From CAG-841 sp963614875 (GTDB taxonomy: Bacteria > Bacillota > Clostridia > Oscillospirales > CAG-272), in NCBI GenBank assembly GCA_963614875.1, contig CAVEFC010000026.1:1-21800 (forward strand): 21,800 nucleotides of DNA, read 5' to 3'. Below, piece by piece: positions 8,677 to 14,823 of the stretch (the stretch's first letter is position 1; the number at the start of each line of letters is the position of its first letter). A program made the position numbers and the translations under genes. The notes below the pieces were generated by a model. The model did not search any database and was not told the origin of the DNA. It worked only from the letters and a program-made list of their open reading frames with translations.

Positions 8677-9639
8677 TCACTGCCCCACTTTCGAGAGTAC
8701 TTTGTTTACAAGGAGGTTACATCCTATCATTATTATAAACAGTATGGTAGCGATGGCAGAGGCGTAACCGACCTCATATCGCTGACCGCCGTAGTCCTGA
8801 AGGTGATGAACTATCGTCCACGCGCAGTAGTTTACGCTGGGGAAGCCCGCAAGCGCAGTAACTATATCACCGAATCCGAAGGACTGCGTTATCGACATTA
8901 CCGCGCCGAACAGAAGCTGCTGCTTCATATTCGGAAGGGTGATGTACCAGAATTCTTGCCAACGGTTTTTAACGCCGTCAACCGCGCCGGCTTCGTACTG
9001 AGCCTTGTCTATCGTCTGAAGACCGCCGATAAATGCAAGGAACGCCGTGCCGAGCGAAGTCCACAACGCAACGACTATACAGAGCGGCATAACGTAATTT
9101 TCGTTCTGGAAGAACTGAATCGGCGTTGTTTCAATGCCGTAACGAAGAAGCAGGTAGTTGACATAACCGTAGGAGTCGCCGTCGAATGCAACCTTCCATA
9201 TAAGGTATACACCGCCGGAGATGGAGGGCGCGTAGAAGATAAGGGTTACAACAGCTCTTACCTTCGGAGGCAGCTCGTTTATGAACCACGCCGTAATAAG
9301 CGACAGGAAGTACGAAACAGGTCCTGTGATTATCGCAAATATAAGCGTGTTCTGAATTGCCTCAAGGAATATATCGTCGTCAAAAAGCAGACGAAGATAG
9401 TTTTCGATAAAGACGAATTTCGCGTCTTCAATAAGGTTGAACACCGTAAAGCTGTAATATATCGAAAGGATAACAGGTCCGACCGTGAACGTAAAGAATA
9501 TGAGGAAGTAAGGCAGCGCCATGATATAAGCGTGATAATTGCGCTTTATTTCTTTCCATGTCCACTGCAATTTCGTCATATCCTTACGAGATACGGGTCT
9601 GCGCACAGCATTTACGGGCGTTTTGGAATTGTCAGACAT
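8677..9639 (-). CDS. Sugar ABC transporter permease, MalF-type (first pair)
   Basis: This permease has 320 residues from the preferred start. Membrane segments lie at about 38-63, 98-120, 128-149, 183-205, 240-255 and 290-310. The EAA loop that contacts the ATPase is at 215-240 (YEAGAVDGVKNRWQEFWYIT, then LPNMKQ). The ATG at 9639 is chosen because AAGGAG sits upstream at 9651-9656. An in-frame TTG at 9690 overlaps the stop codon of the solute-binding protein gene and would add 17 residues, but its upstream sequence is only weakly Shine-Dalgarno-like. The gene directly follows the solute-binding protein and precedes its MalG-type partner, the classic binding protein-MalF-MalG order. Confidence 0.9.
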   Translation of the reverse strand: MSDNSKTPVNAVRRPVSRKDMTKLQWTWKEIKRNYHAYIMALPYFLIFFTFTVGPVILSIYYSFTVFNLIEDAKFVFIENYLRLLFDDDIFLEAIQNTLIFAIITGPVSYFLSLITAWFINELPPKVRAVVTLIFYAPSISGGVYLIWKVAFDGDSYGYVNYLLLRYGIETTPIQFFQNENYVMPLCIVVALWTSLGTAFLAFIGGLQTIDKAQYEAGAVDGVKNRWQEFWYITLPNMKQQLLFGAVMSITQSFGFGDIVTALAGFPSVNYCAWTIVHHLQDYGGQRYEVGYASAIATILFIIMIGCNLLVNKVLSKVGQ

Positions 9640-9650
9640 ATTCCGGGTTT

Positions 9651-9656
9651 CTCCTT
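9651..9656 (-). promoter_or_regulatory. Ribosome binding site that sets the first MalF-type start
   Basis: AAGGAG on the minus strand lies 11 nt before the ATG at 9639. Spacing is slightly long but it is the only strong Shine-Dalgarno near either candidate start. Confidence 0.6.
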
Positions 9657-9686
9657 TTCTTGTAGTTTGGATTTGACGTTTTTTAC

Positions 9687-12600
9687 TCAATCTTCTTTTC
9701 CGTCGTCATCGGATGATTTTGCGGGAATGTAGAACTGTCTTGAAAGCTCTTCTCTCTTTCTGTCCATTTCGCTGTTTATCGTGTTGATATAGCTCATAAT
9801 GGATTCGGCGGGATCCGCGTCGTTGTTGTAAACGGCAAGGAATGCAAAGCCCACATAACGCGAGATTATATAGCTTCCGGGCATTTCGTTCACGCAGTAA
9901 AGATTGGGAATAATGCGTTTAAGCTCTTTTATTTCGGATGATGTCCACGACATCTGGTCAAAGGCGTTTACGTTCGCCGTGGCATATTTGCCTGCGGGGC
10001 CGAGCAGCGCAATGAGCTCGTTTGCGTAACGGCTCTGAATGTTGTCTCTCATCCACCATTCCATAAAGCAGAAGCCTGCCTCGTCCGTGCCGCGCTCCTT
10101 TGCGTCCTTCATAAGCACCATCGCGCTTACCGAAGAAGGTGTGGCGTGATTTACCGTTCCGTCGGCGCGTTCAACGCCGGGAAGAAGCGTGAAGCCCCAG
10201 AGTCCTTTAAGCTCCGTAGCGTATATCGTGAACTGGTTGTAGAATGAAATATAGTCCGCTATAAGCACCGGCATTTCACCCGTGCGGAAACGGTTTGCCG
10301 CGTCGTACGTTATCGGGAAGCGGTACTGCGTGTAGAATTTACACATCTGGTCAAACGCTTTCAGCGATTCGTCCGTTCCGAACGATATCGAACGTCCGCC
10401 GTCGGTATAAAGCGATCCGCCGTTCTGATACATAAACATATAGAACGTTGTCGTTGCCGAAGCGGAGGTTCCCATACCGACCATGTAGTTCTTGGACTGA
10501 AGCTTCGGAACCATGGACTTGAATTCCGTCCACGTCTGAGGTATCGAAACTCCGAGTTCCGCGAGAATATCCTTGCGGTAGAACATTACGTTGAAGGACT
10601 GCGCCTGCGGTATACCGTAGACCGCAATCTGACCGTCAGTTGAGTCAAGCGCTACGGTGAGAGGCGTCATCGACGCTTCGCTGAAGCGTGATTTCAGCTC
10701 CTCGAAGCCGTCATACTGACTTACGTCAAGAAGCGCGCCTCGGACGGCATAGTCGATAACCGTCGTCTGACCTTCGCCCATCATAACGTCGGGGCCGACG
10801 CCCGCAAGCGTTGCCGGAAGAAGAGTTCCGCTCGCAACAAGCTTGAGGTTTACGGATATATAAGGATAGCTGTTTCCGAAGTCCTCGTCTATAAGGTCGC
10901 GGATTATCTGCGCGTACTCGCGCGATACCGTCGTCCATACGCTTACGGATACAACGTCATGACCCTCCGATGAAGAGGCGAACGAATAACCGTTATATAC
11001 AAAGCTGTAAAGGAAAGCCTTGATTTCAAAGGCAAATTCCTGGAAGAAGTTTCCGTTTGCCTTCGGGAGCTTATCCTCTGCGGGCTGAATTACAAAATAG
11101 TCTATCGTCAGCGACTGCTCCGTTATGTTGTTGAGCCACGTACCGAGAGAGCCTATATTGTTTTTGAGCGCCGTGAAGTTCTTTGCGATCTGACCTTCAC
11201 TGTCGCGGTTCATTTTTTCAAGTATCTGCGCAACGTTGAGAAGCGTTGCGGAGTTTGAGCTTGCCTTGTCCTTGTTTATCTTCTTGAACTCTTCGGAAAG
11301 AGCCGTAAGCTTTTCGGCAAGCGTTTTCATCTCGGCGATCTCATCGGGAATACGGTTGTAGAAGCTGTAATCCATATAAGAGTCGGGGCTTGTGCCCGTT
11401 ATCTGAAGTATTTTGAGATAGATCGCGTTGATTCTCGTAAGGCAGTTGCTTACTTCGGAATAAATTTCGCCGAAGTTTCCGAGCGTAACCTCAAGCGAGA
11501 AGGTATGCTCGCCTTCGGAAAGATATATCTGGAATTCGCTTGTTCCGTCCGAAAGGGGACTTATCTGCCAGTTTTTATCGTAATTGAATTCAAGGTTGTT
11601 GGCTTCCTCAAACGGAACCTCGCCGTCCACTCTCAGTCTTCTCGAAACGAAAAGACCTGCAACCGCGTTCTGAAGGAATCTCGGGTTTATGGTATACATT
11701 CCCGCCTTACCTTCTTCAACGGTGAACGTCCACTCAAACCACTGACCGACCGAGCCCCAGTTCGAGCTGCCTATCGTGTTAAGACGCTGATAGCACGCGT
11801 GCTGAGGGCTTGTTATGGACGAGGTTGAGTCGCTTATCGCGTAGAGGGTGCTGTCCGATGTGGAGCTGTAATGCTCCGCCTCGATGTATATCGTCGAGCC
11901 TGCGGGCGCGGCAGTGTAGCCCTTTGCCTTGCACTGCGCAAGATAATCGGCGTAGCTGATCTGAACATTTCTCTTGCGGAGGGTTACCGTGCTGAGCGCA
12001 AGCGGTTCTTTCTGCGATTCGAGCGTTATCGTATTTTCGCCTTTTTCAAGATAAAAATAGAAATCGCCGTTGTAATAACCCGTAGGGTCGGTCACCGAGT
12101 AAGTAAGCCACTTGGGAGAATCCGTCTTTGTGGGGCGCTTCTCGTTGTGGTTGCCGTCCTCTTCAAAGTAGATCGTTCCGTCTTCGTTGCGAAGATAATC
12201 GTCCGTCCATACCTTTGAAAAGACAAGGTTTCTCACTTCGTTTATCGGAACTTTGCCGTTTATGCGGAGAGTACGCTCAATGCTTGTAGCCTTCGCGCTC
12301 GTCGGATAATATCCGAACTCTATGGCATAAAGTCCCGTTTCGGGAACGTCGAACGTCCATGTTACAGAGCCCGATTCCGTCGTCTGCAGCACATCCTTTT
12401 CGCCGTCGAGCTCGTCTATGATGCCGAACTCCGTCGTGCCGCTTTCGTTTGTTCCCGTCTGATAATCCGTGTACTCGGATGCCCGTACCGTTATCGGATC
12501 GCCGTCATAAAACGGCGCCGACGCGTACTTTTCTCTGTACTCGGCCCATTTGATGTCGCTCAGTATTTCAAGAGTTTCCTTAACGTAGTCCTCGCCGTCA

Positions 12601-12710
12601 TCCGACGCGGAAACTGTCGGCTCTGCGGCAAACACCACAGTAGCCGCCGATAAGAGAATAAACATTGAAACAACCGCCGCGACAATTCTTGTAAAGAATT
12701 TCTTTCTCAC
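9687..12710 (-). CDS. Exported solute-binding protein with two tandem carbohydrate-binding-like modules
   Basis: The protein has 1007 residues from a GTG start supported by AGGAGG 8 nt upstream; an upstream in-frame TTG at 12743 is rejected because that site lies inside the extension. A signal peptide covers 1-29 (signal peptidase I site near VFA/AEP) and no lipobox cysteine is visible. Two related beta-rich modules follow at about 72-250 and 272-436. Each contains a matching core: RTLRINGKVPINEVRNLVF at 146-164 and RRLRVDGEVPFEEANNLEF at 357-375. Each opens with a CBM6/35-like phrase (TVRASEY; IYIEAEHY). A helical linker lies at about 450-535, and a type-1 extracellular solute-binding domain at about 585-1000 (GPDVMMGEGQTT, YGIPQAQSFNVMFYRKDIL, PQTWTEF, PSSVSAMVLM). 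Typical sugar-binding proteins have 400-550 residues, so the N-terminal half is an addition. It is the first operon gene and would capture an oligosaccharide for the permeases. The CBM identity is inferred. Confidence 0.85.
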   Translation of the reverse strand: MRKKFFTRIVAAVVSMFILLSAATVVFAAEPTVSASDDGEDYVKETLEILSDIKWAEYREKYASAPFYDGDPITVRASEYTDYQTGTNESGTTEFGIIDELDGEKDVLQTTESGSVTWTFDVPETGLYAIEFGYYPTSAKATSIERTLRINGKVPINEVRNLVFSKVWTDDYLRNEDGTIYFEEDGNHNEKRPTKTDSPKWLTYSVTDPTGYYNGDFYFYLEKGENTITLESQKEPLALSTVTLRKRNVQISYADYLAQCKAKGYTAAPAGSTIYIEAEHYSSTSDSTLYAISDSTSSITSPQHACYQRLNTIGSSNWGSVGQWFEWTFTVEEGKAGMYTINPRFLQNAVAGLFVSRRLRVDGEVPFEEANNLEFNYDKNWQISPLSDGTSEFQIYLSEGEHTFSLEVTLGNFGEIYSEVSNCLTRINAIYLKILQITGTSPDSYMDYSFYNRIPDEIAEMKTLAEKLTALSEEFKKINKDKASSNSATLLNVAQILEKMNRDSEGQIAKNFTALKNNIGSLGTWLNNITEQSLTIDYFVIQPAEDKLPKANGNFFQEFAFEIKAFLYSFVYNGYSFASSSEGHDVVSVSVWTTVSREYAQIIRDLIDEDFGNSYPYISVNLKLVASGTLLPATLAGVGPDVMMGEGQTTVIDYAVRGALLDVSQYDGFEELKSRFSEASMTPLTVALDSTDGQIAVYGIPQAQSFNVMFYRKDILAELGVSIPQTWTEFKSMVPKLQSKNYMVGMGTSASATTTFYMFMYQNGGSLYTDGGRSISFGTDESLKAFDQMCKFYTQYRFPITYDAANRFRTGEMPVLIADYISFYNQFTIYATELKGLWGFTLLPGVERADGTVNHATPSSVSAMVLMKDAKERGTDEAGFCFMEWWMRDNIQSRYANELIALLGPAGKYATANVNAFDQMSWTSSEIKELKRIIPNLYCVNEMPGSYIISRYVGFAFLAVYNNDADPAESIMSYINTINSEMDRKREELSRQFYIPAKSSDDDGKED

Positions 12711-12718
12711 TTGAATTT

Positions 12719-12724
12719 CCTCCT
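12719..12724 (-). promoter_or_regulatory. Ribosome binding site for the solute-binding protein
   Basis: A perfect AGGAGG lies 8 nt before the GTG at 12710 and decides this start against the upstream in-frame TTG. Confidence 0.85.
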
Positions 12725-12744
12725 GCGGATTAAAAAAATGCAAA

Positions 12745-12781
12745 CCGTCCCTGCGGCCGCCTGCTTCACGGCGCGGGACGG
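12745..12781 (-). promoter_or_regulatory. GC-rich leader hairpin of the sugar-transport operon
   Basis: CCGTCCC (12745-12751) pairs perfectly with GGGACGG (12775-12781), and an inner GC/GCCG stem with one bulge extends it to about 13 pairs. On the minus strand it is followed by TTTGCATTTTTTT, and on the plus strand by AAATTTTTT, so it is terminator-like both ways. It falls between the predicted transcription start (about 12790) and the ribosome binding site. It could therefore be an attenuator, a 5' stabilising hairpin, or a barrier to antisense transcription. Confidence 0.5.
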
Positions 12782-12798
12782 AAATTTTTTATACACAA

Positions 12799-12828
12799 AT
12801 AATATCATATATATTCATATAAAGTCAA
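12799..12828 (-). promoter_or_regulatory. Sigma-A-like promoter of the sugar-transport operon
   Basis: On the minus strand, TTGACT (12823-12828) and TATTAT (12799-12804) are separated by 18 nt in a very A/T-rich stretch. An overlapping TTGACA lies 6 nt further upstream. The promoter lies about 90 nt before the GTG start. No other good -35/-10 pair was found in the intergenic region, although a lone TATAAT lies at 13065-13070. Confidence 0.5.
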
Positions 12829-13099
12829 TTGTCAAATTTCGCGCGCAGCGCGATATTTTTCAGATTTTACGTTTGTTTTTTCCCGATTTTGTGCAATTTT
12901 TGCAGGCGTTGCAGCAAGCTCTGCGGCAAGGCGTATGCACGCCGCTCCGACGTCCGCCATGGGCGGCGAAGATATCGTATATACAAGTAAATATACATTA
13001 CGGAAAAACATCGCAACCGCCTGTATTTTTTTAATTTTTCCGCCTGCTTTCAAAGCGACGGTAAATTATATTTAACATAATTTTCAGCCGTATAAAATA
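12829..13099. other. Intergenic region with GC-rich hairpin-forming block, no convincing gene
   Basis: Within A/T-rich flanks, about 12890-12970 is markedly G/C-rich. It contains GTGCA (12891-12895) opposite TGCAC (12936-12940), and a tight CCGCC/GGCGG hairpin with a 3-nt loop (12954-12966). A 42-codon minus-strand open frame (12960-12832) runs through it but has no ribosome binding site. A lone TATAAT (minus, 13065-13070) has no matching -35 element. I assign no function. Confidence 0.4.
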
Positions 13100-13152
13100 A
13101 AAAAGTCACACGCCGTTTGTGCTTAATTCACAAAATCGGGTGGACTTTTTTT
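13092..13152 (-). terminator. Intrinsic terminator after the rnhA-iscS-iscU-mnmA operon (bidirectional)
   Basis: AAAAAGTC (13100-13107) pairs with GACTTTTT (13143-13150). Inside, CAC/GTG, CCG/CGG and TTTGTG/CACAAA continue the stem with single-side bulges to a 7-nt loop, about 20 pairs in all. On the minus strand the stem is followed by a T-rich run (TTTTTTATTTTATA), and on the plus strand also by T's. It lies about 160 nt beyond the mnmA stop. Confidence 0.75.
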
Positions 13153-13156
13153 ACCT

Positions 13157-13203
13157 TTTGTCATAATTGACAAATTTCCTTGCGACAAATATCGCATTTG
13201 TCG
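13157..13203. repeat. Two perfect dyads built on TTTGTC/GACAAA
   Basis: TTTGTCA-TAAT-TGACAAA (13157-13174) is a perfect 7-4-7 dyad. CGACAAAT-ATCGC-ATTTGTCG (13183-13203) is a perfect 8-5-8 dyad followed on the plus strand by GTTTTTC. They lie between the mnmA stop and the terminator. They may be extra 3' hairpins of the mnmA transcript or protein-binding sites. A similar string (ATTGTCAAATTTC against ATTGACAAATTTC) occurs at the -35 region of the sugar operon near 12828-12840. Confidence 0.5.
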
Positions 13204-13309
13204 GTTTTTCATTTATTTTTCTAATATTTCCGGTTTGCGTGGCGTAGTTTTATTAGAAAACCGCTTGTTTTCCATTCTGAACCAGCACTTTGCGCTTATT
13301 GCGTCACCG

Positions 13310-14341
13310 TCACGGCAGGCGCTCTATCACTCCGCCAAAGGCTATCGCGTCGCCGTCGTAAAACACAGCCGACTGCCCGGGTGCCGCCGCTCTCACCGGT
13401 GTATCAAAATGCACCTTTGCCGTATCCCCTTCGATTTTCACAAAGGCGCTTACGGCGGGAGCCGCATAGCGAACCTTTACGTCAAACCGGAGCTCTCCCT
13501 TTTCCGTCGGAGCGAGCTTTTGAAAATTGAGCTTGCAGACGGTTATGTCGCTTTTGTAAAGCTCGGCGTCGTCGCCTACGGTAACGACGTTCCTTTCGGG
13601 ATCTATATCCGTTACGAATATTCTCTTCCCCGCGGAAATGCCGAGCCCTCTGCGCTGACCTATGGTATAACGGGCGATGCCCTTGTGTCTGCCTATGATT
13701 CTTCCGCTTGTATCGGCAAAGTCGCCCTCCGGCAGATCGCCTTTCACACGGCGGACAAAATCCGCCGCCTCCTCGTCGGGAAGAAAGCAAACGTCCTCGC
13801 TTTCGGCTACATCCGCCGAAGAAAGTCCGGCGCCGCGCGCGTCCTCGCGGACGTCTGTCTTTATCCGTTTTTCAAGCGGAAAAATTACGCGTCCCAGCTG
13901 CTCCTGAGAAAGATTCCACAGCATATAGCTCTGATCCTTTTTCGGATCAAGACCTTTCACCGCAAAATATCTGCCGTTTTCGTTTCTTATGCCGGCATAA
14001 TGCCCCGTCGCCACAAAATCACAGCCGAGCCTGTCCGCCTCGCCGATAAGTCCGGCGAATTTGACGTTCCGGTTGCACACAACGCAGGGATTGGGCGTTC
14101 TTCCGCGGGCGTATTCGTCCGCAAAATAGGCTTTTACCTTTTTGTCAAATTCCTCTCTCAGATCAAGCACGGAAAAAGGCACGGAAAGCGAATCGGCGCA
14201 CTCGCGTGCGCCGGTCGTATCGGTAAATTCGTGCATGATAAGCGTCGTTGCGAAAACTTCATAGCCTTCGTTTTTCAGCACAAGCGCGGAATAGCTTGAA
14301 TCAAGTCCGCCGCTCATACCGAGCAGGACACGCTTTTTCAT
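13310..14341 (-). CDS. mnmA: tRNA-specific 2-thiouridylase MnmA
   Basis: MnmA makes the 2-thio group of the wobble uridine (s2U34) in tRNA for Lys, Glu and Gln, using ATP and persulfide sulfur. The protein has 343 residues. The N-terminal PP-loop SGGLDSS is at 10-16. The sulfur-accepting cysteine is C86 in TPNPCVVCN, and its partner is C185 in SEDVCFLP. Family motifs ATGHYA (111-116), KKDQSYMLW (134-142) and YTIGQRRGLGI (225-235) are all present. The ATG at 14341 overlaps the iscU stop codon by one base (TAATG) with GAGGAAG upstream, so translation is coupled. A longer open frame to 14413 would add 24 unconserved residues inside iscU. Its place after iscS and iscU fits direct sulfur delivery from IscS. 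Confidence 0.96.
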   Translation of the reverse strand: MKKRVLLGMSGGLDSSYSALVLKNEGYEVFATTLIMHEFTDTTGARECADSLSVPFSVLDLREEFDKKVKAYFADEYARGRTPNPCVVCNRNVKFAGLIGEADRLGCDFVATGHYAGIRNENGRYFAVKGLDPKKDQSYMLWNLSQEQLGRVIFPLEKRIKTDVREDARGAGLSSADVAESEDVCFLPDEEAADFVRRVKGDLPEGDFADTSGRIIGRHKGIARYTIGQRRGLGISAGKRIFVTDIDPERNVVTVGDDAELYKSDITVCKLNFQKLAPTEKGELRFDVKVRYAAPAVSAFVKIEGDTAKVHFDTPVRAAAPGQSAVFYDGDAIAFGGVIERLP

Positions 14342-14805
14342 TACTTTTCTTCCTCTTTGTGAAAATGTCCGTGCTCTTCCGCGTGACAGCAGGAGGCACA
14401 GCAGCCGTTGCACGCACCGGGAACGTCTTTGTCTATTCCCTGACGCTTGTAATAGTCGGCGATAGCCGCCTTTACCGCTTCTTCCGCAAGAACGGAGCAG
14501 TGTATTTTTGCCGGAGGAAGTCCGCCGAGCGCCTCGACAACAGCCTTGTTTGTAAGCGTGAGCGCTTCGTCTATGCTGTGTCCCTTTATCATTTCGGTAG
14601 CCATGCTTGACGTTGCGATAGCCGAGCCGCAGCCGAAGGTTTTGAATTTTGCGTCAACGATTATTCCGTCCCTGACCTTGATATACATTTTCATTATATC
14701 GCCGCAGACGGCATTTCCCACTTCTCCGACGCCGTCCGCATCGGGAATTTCACCCACGTTTCTCGGATGAGTGAAATGATCCATCACTTTTTCACTGTAA
14801 AGCAT
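14341..14805 (-). CDS. iscU: Fe-S cluster scaffold IscU/NifU-like, with Cys/His-rich tail
   Basis: IscU is the cytosolic scaffold on which Fe-S clusters are assembled from IscS-derived sulfur. The protein has 154 residues. Ligand residues C34 and D36 (NAVCGD), C59 (FGCGSAIA) and C103 (KIHCSVLAEEA) are all present, and the KIHCS form is typical of Firmicutes clusters. The ATG at 14805 is chosen because AAAGG lies upstream and the family begins at MLYSEKVMDHF; an in-frame TTG at 14823 is rejected. Beyond the usual fold, residues 132-149 form an unusual tail, CNGCCASCCHAEEHGHFH, with five Cys and four His, probably metal-binding. It starts 18 nt after iscS and overlaps mnmA. Confidence 0.93.
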   Translation of the reverse strand: MLYSEKVMDHFTHPRNVGEIPDADGVGEVGNAVCGDIMKMYIKVRDGIIVDAKFKTFGCGSAIATSSMATEMIKGHSIDEALTLTNKAVVEALGGLPPAKIHCSVLAEEAVKAAIADYYKRQGIDKDVPGACNGCCASCCHAEEHGHFHKEEEK

Positions 14806-14823
14806 ATATATTTTTCCTTTCAA

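Noticed and set aside
9639..9690. TTG start at 9690 for the first MalF-type permease (TTGA overlap with the binding protein stop)
   Set aside because: The overlap is attractive, but AAGGAG lies upstream of the internal ATG at 9639 and the 17 extra residues are not family-like.
8569..9732. Long plus-strand open frame (387 codons) opposite the first permease pair
   Set aside because: It is antisense to two clearly recognisable permeases, has an Arg/Tyr-rich composition typical of a shadow frame, and has no matching family.
12832..12960. Minus-strand open frame of 42 codons (MADVGAACIRLAAEL...) in the intergenic region, extendable upstream to about 13053
   Set aside because: The codon pattern looks mildly gene-like, but no Shine-Dalgarno sequence precedes either start, it overlaps hairpin-forming sequence, and it matches no family I recognise.
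13157..13174. Dyad read as a Rex redox-regulator operator
   Set aside because: TTTGTCA-TAAT-TGACAAA resembles the TTGT...ACAA ends of Rex sites but lacks the TTAA core halves and is not placed at a promoter.
13157..13203. Short repeats as a CRISPR array or mobile-element ends
   Set aside because: There are only two different dyads without regular spacers, no cas genes, no transposase, and no target-site duplication in the window.
13235..14299. Plus-strand open frame (354 codons) opposite mnmA
   Set aside because: mnmA on the minus strand has every family motif; the opposite frame shows none and is a codon-bias shadow.
14341..14343. Overlap of iscU and mnmA as a possible frameshift or fusion
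   Set aside because: The TAATG one-base overlap with a ribosome binding site is ordinary translational coupling; both proteins are complete.
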